A stretch of 64,000 nt of DNA from SABI01 sp963663665. GTDB taxonomy: Bacteria > Spirochaetota > Spirochaetia > Sphaerochaetales > Sphaerochaetaceae. The stretch lies in assembly GCA_963663665.2 (NCBI GenBank), contig CAXXKP010000001.1:1302001-1366000 (forward strand), written 5' to 3'. Of this stretch, positions 1 through 9,170 are shown in pieces. A program made the translations under genes and the position numbers. Within the stretch, counting starts at the first letter, position 1. Each line of letters starts with the position of its first letter. The notes beneath the pieces were generated by a model. That model did no database searches. It had not been told where the DNA came from and saw only the letters and a list, made by a program, of their open reading frames with translations.

Positions 1-1247
1 GAATCACTAGTTGGATTTGCCTCAAATCTAGTGAGTGTATGTACCAGATAAAACACTATTGCTTGACTTGCATAGCTAAAGCGCATAAAAAAGGCTCGAA
101 TTCCCATGAGTACTCCATCGTCTCTTCTTTTATCTTTTATTACAATTTCATCAACGATGTCTGCCATAGCAGGACCCATGAATGTCCAAAAGCCTCCAAA
201 TCCTACGCCCCAGAGAGCCATGAAAATCGTGAACCCATTCATGGTATTGATAAATGTCATAGGAAAAGCAAATGCTGCCATTACGATGGATGTAATGACA
301 AGCATCTTTTGATTATTAACCCCTCTTTTTGATATAAGCAACCAGATGGGAATACTGAGAAGTGTTCCTATAAGCATCCCTGCGAAAATGAGAGTAGTGC
401 CACTGCTAGGAACATCAAGAATGTAATTCCCCACATAATGAACACTACTAGTCATGCACATTGTTCCTGATTGATAGAGAAATAGAAGTAAAATAAATGC
501 TCGCAAGTCCTTATGCCTAAATGCATCTTTAAGGGATTCTATAAAAGATCTCTCTTCTTTTTTCTCATTTTTATGGACAACAAAACGATTAATCATTTCT
601 TTTGTCTCTTGGATACCTGGAATTAACAGAATGATGCCAACCAAGGTTATTCCACCAATAACAATTGCACTTAAAAAATAGCTCCCTAAGTCTCCATATG
701 AGAAGAATAGGGGAGGAATCACAAATCCAGAGGCAACACCTAATACACCAACAGCAGTACTAATTCCTGCTGATTTTGTTCTTATTTCTTGACTTCTAAA
801 TTTATCTGGAAATATTGATTGATAATTTAACTCCCAAAGAGAATAGGATGCATCAAATATACATATTGTAATAACCATCCAAAAGAAAACAGGAAGTGGA
901 GAAGATTTTACATTCAATATCCAACTACTGGGGACGCTGAAAATGAAAATAAAGGAGATGCTTGTGAGTATGAGACCAATTATGATCCACACAAACCTTC
1001 TGCCGAATTTTGCTGCTAGTGGTGCACTTTTATTAGTAAGGTATCCTAATAACGGGTCATTTATTGCATTCCAAAGGGAATATAGAATTGTTGCGATCGC
1101 CACATATAATGCAGGGAGCCCAATTTCTGTTTCATAGAATTTATATACAACAGCACCAAATGCTCCTGTGAGAAATTCTGCTAGGTACTTTCCTACTCCG
1201 TAGGATGCCATCGTAGTAATCCCGATGTGTGACTCTTTTTTTTTCAT
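1..1247 (-). CDS. GPH-family (MFS) sugar:cation symporter, C-terminus beyond window
   Basis: Translating the minus strand from the ATG at 1247 gives 415 uninterrupted codons running off the left edge, so only the C-terminal end is missing. The protein begins MKKKESHIGITTMASYG and has many hydrophobic segments. The loop NAINDPLLGYLTNK and the following GRRFVW match the glycoside-pentoside-hexuronide signature (NDPxxGxxxDxT, GRRRPW), although the usual Asp of D-x-T is Asn here. A GGAGAAAG ribosome binding site lies about 8 bases upstream. Family members import glycosides or uronides with Na+ or H+ across the inner membrane; the substrate cannot be read from sequence. It is downstream of, and codirectional with, exonuclease I with a 25-base gap, but no functional link is apparent. 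Confidence 0.85.
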   Translation of the reverse strand, partial: MKKKESHIGITTMASYGVGKYLAEFLTGAFGAVVYKFYETEIGLPALYVAIATILYSLWNAINDPLLGYLTNKSAPLAAKFGRRFVWIIIGLILTSISFIFIFSVPSSWILNVKSSPLPVFFWMVITICIFDASYSLWELNYQSIFPDKFRSQEIRTKSAGISTAVGVLGVASGFVIPPLFFSYGDLGSYFLSAIVIGGITLVGIILLIPGIQETKEMINRFVVHKNEKKEERSFIESLKDAFRHKDLRAFILLLFLYQSGTMCMTSSVHYVGNYILDVPSSGTTLIFAGMLIGTLLSIPIWLLISKRGVNNQKMLVITSIVMAAFAFPMTFINTMNGFTIFMALWGVGFGGFWTFMGPAMADIVDEIVIKDKRRDDGVLMGIRAFFMRFSYASQAIVFYLVHTLTRFEANPTSD

Positions 1248-1272
1248 GTTGATACTTTCTCCAAAGTTGTCT

Positions 1273-2889
1273 TTATAAGATAGATTCTGGGTAGGTCATT
1301 CCAATGGTATGTAAAAGTTTTATTGCATAATTCTTTAAGGCGATTAAGAGTGCTTTATCAGTGTCACAAATCTCTTTATTCGCAAGGTTCTCTTCAATTT
1401 TACGAGAAAAAAATGAGAGACCAAATCCATTTTTTAGTAATGGTTGCATAATTCTTTGAGCACAGAACTCATGCCATTTTTTTAGCTCATTTTCATCAAG
1501 AGTTTCGCTAAAATTTCTACACCGATAACGCCATAATAGTTCAGGAAGACGTTCATCATCAAATGGGAAATCAATCTCTTTTAACTCTTCCTTTTTAGAC
1601 TCTCTAATAATTGTGCACCTGTCTTGATCATTTGATGTAAGAAAAGGTCCACTATAGAGGGAGAAGTCCACATCATCAATCTCTTTGTAGGTGATAGAAT
1701 GGTCTTCTGCAACAATATTAAGAGGAATATTCTGAGTTTCTAAGAGAGTATTGTAAGTATTCATGCACTCTTCTACATCAATATGAAGGCGATGAGCTGT
1801 TTCTTCATCATTAGTGATGGTCTTCAGTGGTGAAATAAATGGGATTTTATTCACAGAAATTTTAATAATACCTTTTGCCTCAATGAGGGATGTTGTCATT
1901 TCTAATAGTTGAGGAAGCTTTTCAAGCTCATATAAAGAGATTGTAAGTGCCTCAAATGCTTGTTGGAGTACCTCGTCATCTTTATTTGCATCGTATGCAT
2001 TTGTCACTATTTGCAAAGTTTTATGGATTTTGTCACGGTTACGCTTGGTTTCTATTATGGTATCAACTCTTTTTGAGTACTCGATAAGTTCTCTTGGATC
2101 TTGTGATAAATCAAAAGCATAAATGAGATTAGCATTCTTTTTTGATGCAGTAATTGGAGTTATTAAGCGAGTTGACCCATAAGGAGAGGAGAAAAACTGG
2201 TCAGTAAGAGCAACAGGTTCTCCAAAAGGTGTCTTTAACAGGCTTTTTACATATTGCTTGTCTCTCATAGTGAGAAAATAGAGGAATAACTTGGGTTGTC
2301 GTCTATAGATAAGACGAGCAAGATTCAATGTTGCCCATACATCACTGAGAGCATCATGTGCTCCTTCATGAGGAATGTTATTTGCTTCAGTGAGAGCAGT
2401 GAGGGCAAACCGTGGCCGATGCGTTTCTTCATTCATTGGCCAGACGATTCCTTCAGGCCTAAAATCATAAGCACTTCTTACGAGACTGAAAATATCAAAA
2501 CGGCTGTTATGTTTTTTATATTCCCTTTCATATGGGTCAAAAAAGTTTCTGAAAAAACCATTACGGATGAATTCATCATCAAATTTTAAGGAATTATATC
2601 CCACAACGCACGTACCTGGAGTCGTGAAAATCTCATGAATTCGTTTCATGAATTCCTTCTCAATGAGACCTTTCTCATTAACTTCGTCTGGAAGTATTTT
2701 TGTAACGAGAACTGCCAATGGATCCGGCAGATAATCTTCACTTAGTTTACAGTAAAAAACAACAGGTTCTTCAATTACTTCTAAGTTCATGTTAACCCTA
2801 ATACCAGCAAATTGAGCAATCCTGTCGTGTTGAGAATGTAATCCGAATGTTTCTAAATCATAGAAGAAAAACGTCTCTTTATATCCCAT
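1273..2889 (-). CDS. sbcB: exodeoxyribonuclease I (3'-5' ssDNA exonuclease)
   Basis: 538 residues, against about 475 for E. coli ExoI. The N-terminal DEDDh exonuclease domain (about 1-200) has ExoI motif YDLETFG with D11 and E13, GYNSLKFDDE around residue 105, and AHDALSDVWAT with H178 and D183. These are the expected metal ligands and general base. Segments such as VFYCKLSEDYLPDP and RPEGIVWP are specific to ExoI rather than to DnaQ. The C-terminal half (SH3-like and helical DNA-binding parts) aligns more loosely but keeps RYRCRNFSETLD. ExoI degrades single-stranded DNA in recombination and mismatch repair. The start at 2889 has no clear Shine-Dalgarno site, but it cannot be much later without losing D11. 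ExoI is best known from gammaproteobacteria, so an old transfer is possible. Confidence 0.93.
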   Translation of the reverse strand: MGYKETFFFYDLETFGLHSQHDRIAQFAGIRVNMNLEVIEEPVVFYCKLSEDYLPDPLAVLVTKILPDEVNEKGLIEKEFMKRIHEIFTTPGTCVVGYNSLKFDDEFIRNGFFRNFFDPYEREYKKHNSRFDIFSLVRSAYDFRPEGIVWPMNEETHRPRFALTALTEANNIPHEGAHDALSDVWATLNLARLIYRRQPKLFLYFLTMRDKQYVKSLLKTPFGEPVALTDQFFSSPYGSTRLITPITASKKNANLIYAFDLSQDPRELIEYSKRVDTIIETKRNRDKIHKTLQIVTNAYDANKDDEVLQQAFEALTISLYELEKLPQLLEMTTSLIEAKGIIKISVNKIPFISPLKTITNDEETAHRLHIDVEECMNTYNTLLETQNIPLNIVAEDHSITYKEIDDVDFSLYSGPFLTSNDQDRCTIIRESKKEELKEIDFPFDDERLPELLWRYRCRNFSETLDENELKKWHEFCAQRIMQPLLKNGFGLSFFSRKIEENLANKEICDTDKALLIALKNYAIKLLHTIGMTYPESIL

Positions 2890-2938
2890 GAAAAATACTT
2901 TATCACACTCTTTTAGAATTTGACAGAGAAGGGTTAAA

Positions 2939-2962
2939 ATGAGTATTCTAAAACCTCAATGA
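2939..2962 (+). other. putative 7-codon leader ORF coupled to the next gene
   Basis: An ATG at 2939 preceded by a good AGAAGGG ribosome binding site opens a 7-codon ORF (MSILKPQ). Its TGA stop overlaps the ATG of the 209-residue gene as ATGA. The downstream gene has no ribosome binding site of its own, so translation is probably delivered by reinitiation. The ORF and overlap are visible; the role is inferred. Confidence 0.4.
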
Positions 2963-3588
2963 ATATTGCCAAAAAAAAGATTCTTATTTTCATAATCTCT
3001 CTAATTCCATTATTCCAAGTATATTCTCTTGATGTGAGGGAGCAAGATATTACTCTCGCACTTCAATCAATAATTGTAGCTGTCGCTACCGTGCAAGGAG
3101 CTACTCTACTGACTCCTGAAGTTAATTTCCCAGATACCTCATTAGAAAAAGATGCTAGTGCAAGCCGAATTCGTTTTACGTTAACGAATAGCAATATTGG
3201 TGCTATGAGAAAACAATTTCTCTCTTATCCTCCTCCTATTGCTCAACCAAAAGGTTTCTTTGAAATGCTTCTAGAGAGTGTCACAAGCTATTTTAATAAT
3301 TATGAATTTATAAAAGCCTACCTACAACGACAACATCTTAGTGAAGATGAAATTCTTTTAACAGGAAGCCTCGAATCAAACAGGATAGCAAATACCTACC
3401 CCTTCAGATATGAAGGGAATGGCTCTTTTGCTGTCAGTGGTAGTAGAGTAAATGATGACTTTTTATTAGACTTTTACTTCATTGTTCCTCTTGAAGGGAG
3501 TAATCGAGGGGAAATAATTCCACTATCGGTTCTTGTAGATGGAGAAGATGCTCTTGAAATTGCTTTAAGCATCTTCATTCACGACTGA
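2959..3588 (+). CDS. secreted protein of unknown function
   Basis: 209 residues with a clear N-terminal signal peptide (MNIAKKKILIFIISLIPLFQ, cleavage probably near VYS-LD). The mature part is mixed and has no motif I recognise. It has the look of a small periplasmic or surface protein. It is divergent from exonuclease I, 69 bases away, so the short gap must hold both promoters. The start at 2959 has no Shine-Dalgarno sequence of its own and appears to be coupled to a 7-codon leader ORF ending in an ATGA overlap. Confidence 0.6.
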   Translation: MNIAKKKILIFIISLIPLFQVYSLDVREQDITLALQSIIVAVATVQGATLLTPEVNFPDTSLEKDASASRIRFTLTNSNIGAMRKQFLSYPPPIAQPKGFFEMLLESVTSYFNNYEFIKAYLQRQHLSEDEILLTGSLESNRIANTYPFRYEGNGSFAVSGSRVNDDFLLDFYFIVPLEGSNRGEIIPLSVLVDGEDALEIALSIFIHD

Positions 3589-3655
3589 TTATACTAGACA
3601 GCATTCTCTTCCTCTTTTACACTACACACACAATAATAGTGAGGTGATAAAATAT

Positions 3656-4960
3656 ATGGAAAAAATAATCTCTCAAACACTACAATTCTTAAAAACAAAT
3701 AAGCTCAATGAAGAAGCTATAGATATGAACGCCCAGCTTGAGGCGTTTCTCAAAGAGATGAAAAGAGGACTGGCTAAAGATAAAGATGGTTCTTTAGCTA
3801 TGATTCCTACCTATACTAAAGCTGATGCTGAAATAAAATGTGGTGATAAAGTTATCGTCCTTGATGCAGGTGGAACTAACTTTAGAGTTGCACTTGTTAC
3901 TTTTGATGAATCACTCAATGCAGTGTTTTCGTATTTCACGAAAACAGGGATGCCTGGTGTTCACCACGAAGTAAGTTCGTCAGAATTTTTCTCCACGTTA
4001 GCTGATGGAGTTGAGCCCATAATCAACGAGAGTGATTATATTGGATTTTGTTTCTCGTATGCTGCAACTATTACACCTGACCGAGATGGCATCCCTGTCG
4101 TTTTTTCTAAAGAGATAAAAGCACCAGAAGTTATTGGTAAACCTGTTGGAGCGACTCTCCTTAAAGAATTAGCACGGAGGGGTCATAATGTAAGTAATAA
4201 GAAAGTCGCAGTGTTAAATGATACTGTGGCAACACTCTTAGCTGGTAAAGTTAGCAAAGATGCTCATAACTATAGTTCTTTTATTGGATTCATTTTAGGT
4301 ACAGGAACTAATACAGCCTATATTGAACAGAATGAAGCGATTACAAAGATTCCCTCTCTTCCTTCTGGGTCACAAATTGTGAATGTTGAGTCTGGCAATT
4401 ATAATTTAACTGTAGGCCCAATTGATGATCAATTTTTTGAGACAACAAAAAATCCTCCAATTTATCACTTTGAAAAGATGATAAGTGGTGCCTATCTGGG
4501 TTCATTCAGTCGCCTTGTCATTGAAAAAGCAATTGGCGAAGGTGTCTTGTCAAAAGAGTTTGGGTATAGATATGAAAAAATTGAACCTATTAATACTACA
4601 CGAATGAGTCACTATTTAGAGATGCCATTGAATGAAGAATATGATTTAGTAACTTGCATAACAAACGAGGAAGATGGTTTAGCTCTTCATATGATTTTAG
4701 ACGCTATTATACGGCGTGCTGCAAAATTAACCGCAATCAATTTATCAGCAGCAGTTCTTTCAACGAGGGCAGGAGTCAACCCGAGACATCCTGTTTTGAT
4801 AAACGCCGATGGAACCACATTCTATAAAACTGAGAAATTGGAATTTTATACTAGGCTTTATTTAGATTTATTTCTCACAAGAGAACACCACAGATATTTT
4901 AAGATTGTCCAAATAGATAATTCTCCCATCTTAGGTGCTGCAGTAGCTCCTTTAGTGTGA
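3656..4960 (+). CDS. hexokinase
   Basis: 434 residues of the eukaryote-type hexokinase family, which spirochaetes such as Treponema possess instead of a bacterial glucokinase. Phosphate-1 motif LDAGGTNFRVA lies near residue 70, the catalytic segment NDTVATLLAG near 185, and the phosphate-2 motif GFILGTGTNTAY near 210. The sugar-contact region includes NVESGNYN. It phosphorylates glucose and related hexoses with ATP in the cytoplasm. I take the ATG at 3656 because GAGGTG sits 9 bases upstream; an in-frame GTG at 3644 overlaps that ribosome binding site. The gene is convergent with the phosphohexomutase gene and overlaps its 3' end by 9 bases, so hexose-6-phosphate and hexose-1-phosphate production are encoded side by side. 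Confidence 0.92.
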   Translation: MEKIISQTLQFLKTNKLNEEAIDMNAQLEAFLKEMKRGLAKDKDGSLAMIPTYTKADAEIKCGDKVIVLDAGGTNFRVALVTFDESLNAVFSYFTKTGMPGVHHEVSSSEFFSTLADGVEPIINESDYIGFCFSYAATITPDRDGIPVVFSKEIKAPEVIGKPVGATLLKELARRGHNVSNKKVAVLNDTVATLLAGKVSKDAHNYSSFIGFILGTGTNTAYIEQNEAITKIPSLPSGSQIVNVESGNYNLTVGPIDDQFFETTKNPPIYHFEKMISGAYLGSFSRLVIEKAIGEGVLSKEFGYRYEKIEPINTTRMSHYLEMPLNEEYDLVTCITNEEDGLALHMILDAIIRRAAKLTAINLSAAVLSTRAGVNPRHPVLINADGTTFYKTEKLEFYTRLYLDLFLTREHHRYFKIVQIDNSPILGAAVAPLV

Positions 4961-6748
4961 TTTCTTATTTGCCTCTTTATCGGCTGCTTGAACAAGACTG
5001 TGGTGCCAAGAAAGGAGATAGTCATGGCGAGAGTTGTCATCTCCTTGAGCATCTACCATAATTCTGTAGATATTTTCAGTTCCACTGCCTCTCATCCACA
5101 TGAAATCAGTAATCCTGCCCTGTTCATCATGAAAAAGAATTTTTAGTCCGCCTCGAAAGGGTGGACTTCTGAACTCTTCTCCTACTCCGAGTGAAGAGGA
5201 TGTACCACTTGTTTGCTCCTCTGACCAGCTAGTAATACCATACTTCGAAAATAACTCATCTTTTCGTTTGGAGAAACTTTGAATAAATAGCTTTTCATAA
5301 GCATTCTTGAGTACACCATGGTCCTCACACTTTATAGAGACCTTTGCTTTTGAAAAGAAACTTCCTGTGATAGTTCTTTTTTCAAGAGATCTAATTGCTA
5401 AAGCAATAGATGGTCTAGAGGATTGAAGTCGAGTCACTTTTTGGAAGAGTTTCTCATCGCTTAACAATCTCACTAATGATAGGATTGTGTTCATAGGATC
5501 CCTTACTTTGCAAGGATAACTTATGATACCTCCATTAGACCCCTCACCAACAATGGGAACGCAGTAACCCAACTCTCTTAGCTGTTCTCCTCTTTCTACA
5601 ACATGAGCCTCTCCAACTTCGGTTCTTTCCACTCGTACACTTAGTCTCTCAGCAATGTGGTCAATGAGTAGACTTGTTGGTCCATTTATAACTATCCCCA
5701 CCTTGTCAAATTGTTCTTTTTTAAGATTCAATTCTATAAGAGAAACGAGGGCAAATAATTCTTGAGCACTTAATGTGATAACTCGTTTACTCAACTCATC
5801 CCAATAAACGATATTGCCTCTGTCCCCATCGTTATCAGGAACATACCCTAAGACAAATTTTTTATCCTTGTTATGTTCAGTGAATAAAAGAGTATTACAG
5901 AGAGAGAGATTTTCTCCCTCAGGTACTATTTCATGAACTATTTCACCAGGAATTCCATTAAATATTTTACATTCTATGTTGAGTGATGAAAAAAGAAAAG
6001 AATCAATACTAACGCCTCGTGCACTTCCGTTCAATTCGGCTATGATACCTATAGGAAAAGCTTGGATTTTCTTAATGAATGCTTCTTTTTTAGTAATAAG
6101 ACCATTTGTGAGCATTAATAATTCATAATAAGCGTTCAAAGCATCTTTTTTATATTGTTCTTGTTTTGCAATAATAGATAAGATATCTTTATCTTTCACT
6201 TTACTACTCATTGCCTGCACATGTGTAAGAATGCTAGAATCAAGAATGGCAGATTTGAAATTGACAATCATTTCAGTTGCAATTGTTTTATTGAAGACTC
6301 CTCCGTCATGACCAAATTTGAAGCCATTATGGGCGATTGGGTTATGAGAAGCACTGATATAAAAGAAAAAAGAATCCAGATCTTTTTTTGAGTAAGCAAA
6401 TGCTTCTGGGGCACTAGCGATTCCAATATACTTCACTTCTAGACCGTAGGAGAGGAGAATTCTTATTGCGATATTGGAAATAGTAAAACCTGTGGGGCGA
6501 GCATCATGAGCCAGAATTACTTTATTGTAATTAAGACTTTTGATACAAGAAAGAGTTGCAATCGCGACAATGTATGCATCAATTGTCGAAATGTCTTCAC
6601 TTCTATCTTGTTCATCTTGTGTAATACTGAAGTTCTTTCTCCACCCTGATACACTTACAATCATCTCATCAAAAGCTCGATAGATTTCATTAGAATCTGG
6701 AAGTACACCAGTCAATCTATCTAGTAGATATTGGTAAGAATTCCCCAT
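4952..6748 (-). CDS. phosphoglucomutase/phosphomannomutase (alpha-D-phosphohexomutase)
   Basis: 598 residues with all four domains of the alpha-D-phosphohexomutase superfamily. The active-site phosphoserine loop ISASHNP is near residue 133, the Mg loop PDNDGDRGN near 310, the sugar-specificity loop VGEGSNGGII near 405, and the C-terminal phosphate loop RGSGTENIYRIM near 560. It interconverts hexose-1- and hexose-6-phosphates. The length fits the long PGM/PMM type used in glycolytic and glycogen branches rather than the roughly 450-residue GlmM. AGGAG precedes the ATG at 6748. It shares 9 bases at its 3' end with hexokinase, whose product it may use. Whether glucose or mannose is preferred is not decidable here. 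Confidence 0.92.
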   Translation of the reverse strand: MGNSYQYLLDRLTGVLPDSNEIYRAFDEMIVSVSGWRKNFSITQDEQDRSEDISTIDAYIVAIATLSCIKSLNYNKVILAHDARPTGFTISNIAIRILLSYGLEVKYIGIASAPEAFAYSKKDLDSFFFYISASHNPIAHNGFKFGHDGGVFNKTIATEMIVNFKSAILDSSILTHVQAMSSKVKDKDILSIIAKQEQYKKDALNAYYELLMLTNGLITKKEAFIKKIQAFPIGIIAELNGSARGVSIDSFLFSSLNIECKIFNGIPGEIVHEIVPEGENLSLCNTLLFTEHNKDKKFVLGYVPDNDGDRGNIVYWDELSKRVITLSAQELFALVSLIELNLKKEQFDKVGIVINGPTSLLIDHIAERLSVRVERTEVGEAHVVERGEQLRELGYCVPIVGEGSNGGIISYPCKVRDPMNTILSLVRLLSDEKLFQKVTRLQSSRPSIALAIRSLEKRTITGSFFSKAKVSIKCEDHGVLKNAYEKLFIQSFSKRKDELFSKYGITSWSEEQTSGTSSSLGVGEEFRSPPFRGGLKILFHDEQGRITDFMWMRGSGTENIYRIMVDAQGDDNSRHDYLLSWHHSLVQAADKEANKKSH

Positions 6749-6820
6749 ATATTCTCCTCTTATTAGATAGAAGTATATCCCCCTTGTCTTAAGCCGACAA
6801 GATAGTTAGTATAGGTAATT

Positions 6821-7654
6821 ATGAAAACTGTAGCCGCAATGCATGATTTATCTTGTTATGCCAAATCTTCTCTTACTGTAGTTATCCCAACTCTTTCGAT
6901 GATGGGTATTGAAGTGTCTCCTCTACCTACAGCGCTTCTTTCTACTCAAACAGATGGATATCCTAATTTTTTTTATTCAGACTTAACTCGAGAAATAAAT
7001 ATGATTATTGAACATTGGGAAACTTTAGATTTACATTTTGACGCAATTTATTCTGGATTTTTAGGTTCTGAGGATAGTGTTGAAACTCTTCTTAATTTGA
7101 TAAATTGGCAGAAGAAGAATAATCCTTTGGTTATCATTGATCCAGTCCTTGGTGATTTTGGGTCCCTCTATGATCCAATAAGTGAGAATTTAGTCAACTA
7201 CATGAAAAAATTAGTCTCATTTGCAGATGTCGTTACACCTAATATAACAGAAGCGGCACTTTTGTTAGGGGAAGAGTATGATGCCGCACTTTCTGTTGAA
7301 AAGGCTTCACTCTGGGCTAAAAAGATTTCTAATCTCGGTCCGAATTTTGTGGTAATCACATCAGTAATGGAGAAGAATAATTCTCTTGTGGTTTCTTATG
7401 AGAAAGAAAAGAATATTCTTTCTCATTTCTCGCAACAACATATTCCTGTCAGTTATCCAGGCTGTGGTGACTTATTCGCATCTATTCTTACTGGTAGACT
7501 CCTACAAGGTGAAGATTTTTCATCATCTGTGAAAGATGCGGCTTCCCTTGTGAAAAAGGCGGTGGAGTTTTCTCATAAAAACCAAATTCCACAAAGACAT
7601 GGAGTATCTCCTGAAATCATTGCTTATGAGCTTGTAACCGTTAATAAGCACTGA
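6821..7654 (+). CDS. pyridoxamine/pyridoxal kinase (PfkB family)
   Basis: 277 residues of the ribokinase-like PdxK/PdxY group. Visible marks are the start MKTVAAMHDLSCYAKSSL, the substrate loop LPTALLSTQTDG, IIDPVLGDFGSLY, the segment TPNITEAALLLG, and the anion-hole and catalytic-base motif PGCGDLFASILTG (Cys replaces the usual Thr of GTGD). It salvages vitamin B6 by ATP-dependent 5'-phosphorylation. Treponema-type genomes, lacking B6 synthesis, commonly carry such kinases. The gene stands alone, followed immediately by a convergent hypothetical gene whose stop abuts its own stop. Confidence 0.88.
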   Translation: MKTVAAMHDLSCYAKSSLTVVIPTLSMMGIEVSPLPTALLSTQTDGYPNFFYSDLTREINMIIEHWETLDLHFDAIYSGFLGSEDSVETLLNLINWQKKNNPLVIIDPVLGDFGSLYDPISENLVNYMKKLVSFADVVTPNITEAALLLGEEYDAALSVEKASLWAKKISNLGPNFVVITSVMEKNNSLVVSYEKEKNILSHFSQQHIPVSYPGCGDLFASILTGRLLQGEDFSSSVKDAASLVKKAVEFSHKNQIPQRHGVSPEIIAYELVTVNKH

Positions 7655-8059
7655 TTATAGTGTTCCAAGGGAGAAGTCTCCTACTATTTTAAACACATTC
7701 CCTTCTTTTACAATTTCAAGTTCTCGATGTGGAAAATATTCCGATAAATTTTTTCTTAAAAAGGATGCAGCTGATTTTTCAATTTCTTCTTTTTGCTCAT
7801 GAGCAATTTTTTCTAGAGTGACTATTTCAATATCAACAAGGTATCCTCTTCCACTCTGTGAACCATATCCTAAAGTAAATTTAGTCCCTGTGCTAAACAG
7901 TCCATCATAAGCAACGCTCCCCGCTTTCCCCCGTTTCATTCTATTGGGGTGAAGAGGGTATGAATCTCCATATGTATCTTCTAAGTATTCATCCAGTGCA
8001 TTACAAAGAGCTCTCATATTTTTTTCAATAACTTCTTGTTTTGGGTGTCCTACTGACAT
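7655..8059 (-). CDS. conserved-looking small protein, function unknown
   Basis: 134 residues, cytoplasmic by appearance, with a helical N-terminus (EKNMRALCNALDEYLEDTYG) and an alpha/beta remainder including GSQSGRGYLVDIEIVTLE. I do not recognise the family. The ORF fits exactly between its neighbours: its stop touches the pyridoxamine kinase stop and its start lies 12 bases from the patatin stop. It is therefore very probably cotranscribed with the patatin gene upstream. Confidence 0.6.
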   Translation of the reverse strand: MSVGHPKQEVIEKNMRALCNALDEYLEDTYGDSYPLHPNRMKRGKAGSVAYDGLFSTGTKFTLGYGSQSGRGYLVDIEIVTLEKIAHEQKEEIEKSAASFLRKNLSEYFPHRELEIVKEGNVFKIVGDFSLGTL

Positions 8060-8070
8060 ATTTCCAATCC

Positions 8071-9129
8071 TTATAATCTCAGTGGTTTAATAGGTCTTTG
8101 TACACATAAGGAGAGATAGGATGTCAGTTCCTCTTTATACTCATCAAATAAATCATCTGCGAAATGTGTCATCCATTGCAATATATGTGGATCGGTCTCA
8201 TCTAATCGAATTTTTTTATCGAGCTCTTTATGAATTCGTAAATAGGTTGCATCAGGTAATATTGAAGCTATCTGATCAGCGGTATTCATTTGAGAAGAGG
8301 CATAAATTTTATGTAGAGGTGTTCCTTTTATAGGATCAAACCAACTGAGTACACCCCCATTAGTATTATCAATCTCGATTTGGTTAGATACAAATCCTGT
8401 ACCAAGAGAGAGAATATGGAATCTTTCAGTTTCTGGATACATCCGTTTTGCTTCTTTGTATGCATAGAGTACAGGATTATTTGCGACGACTCCTCCATCA
8501 ATAAGAGGAATATTTTCTTTGCTACTCTCATCATAATAGAAAGCGGCAGGGAAATACGTTGGGGCTGCACTTGTCGCTCTTGCTGCTTGACGAACTAAAG
8601 TATTTGGGGTGATGGAACTGCTAAGAATGAAGGGCTTGTCATGTGCGTAATTGTAGGTGACTACCATTGTTGGTGTAAGACATTCTTTCAGTGTAGTATT
8701 ACCAAACATATTATATAAAAGATGATTAAAAGAAGCATCATCATATTTATGGCTAAATAGTTGATTCAGCATTTGGGTCGGGAATATAGAATTAACTTTG
8801 GGGAAGATTGTCTTGCCATATGTTTTATAGAGTTTAGCAATATCTTCAACCTTGTTCTCTTTTGCATCGAATAATCCATTTTGATAACTATTCGAGAGGG
8901 CTAATGCGATGAGGCCACCTGTACTTGTTCCAGCGATAAGGTCAAAATGAGAATAGAGGGGCCTCTTATCACCAAGCGCAGTAAAAACCTTTTCGATATG
9001 AATCAAGAGGGTAGAGGGAATGATGCCTCTCATTCCTCCTCCATCTAGACAAAGAATAAAGCGCTCTTTTTCTATTTTTTTCTCTTGTCTTCTCTTGAGG
9101 TAATCAAATAATCCCATGTACACTAACAT
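8071..9129 (-). CDS. patatin-like phospholipase
   Basis: About 352 residues. The patatin core is plain: oxyanion hole DGGGMRGIIPS near residue 35, nucleophile elbow GTSTGG (Ser of GxSxG), and dyad Asp in LIDGGVVANNP near residue 215. It should hydrolyse acyl esters of membrane lipids. There is no signal peptide, so it acts from the cytoplasmic side or is released another way. The start is uncertain. The ATG at 9129 has GGTGA 8 bases upstream; the ATG at 9117 is in frame 4 codons later; the longest frame (from 9198) would run into the divergent radical SAM gene. Bacterial patatins of this shape include CBASS effectors (CapV), but no nucleotide cyclase gene is near. Confidence 0.85.
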   Translation of the reverse strand: MLVYMGLFDYLKRRQEKKIEKERFILCLDGGGMRGIIPSTLLIHIEKVFTALGDKRPLYSHFDLIAGTSTGGLIALALSNSYQNGLFDAKENKVEDIAKLYKTYGKTIFPKVNSIFPTQMLNQLFSHKYDDASFNHLLYNMFGNTTLKECLTPTMVVTYNYAHDKPFILSSSITPNTLVRQAARATSAAPTYFPAAFYYDESSKENIPLIDGGVVANNPVLYAYKEAKRMYPETERFHILSLGTGFVSNQIEIDNTNGGVLSWFDPIKGTPLHKIYASSQMNTADQIASILPDATYLRIHKELDKKIRLDETDPHILQWMTHFADDLFDEYKEELTSYLSLCVQRPIKPLRL

Positions 9130-9170
9130 CGTATATTTCACCATATAGGTCAAGTTGCAATGGGGGGAAA

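Noticed and set aside
1..332. Plus-strand ORFs at the left edge
   Set aside because: They are antisense to the GPH transporter frame, which is open over the whole of 1-1247.
8121..8598. Plus-strand ORFs inside the patatin gene
   Set aside because: They are antisense to a gene with complete catalytic motifs and lack ribosome binding sites.
8071..9129. Patatin protein as a CBASS (CapV) effector
   Set aside because: The catalytic motifs fit, but no CD-NTase, Cap2/Cap3 or other defence gene lies nearby; the neighbours are housekeeping-type genes.
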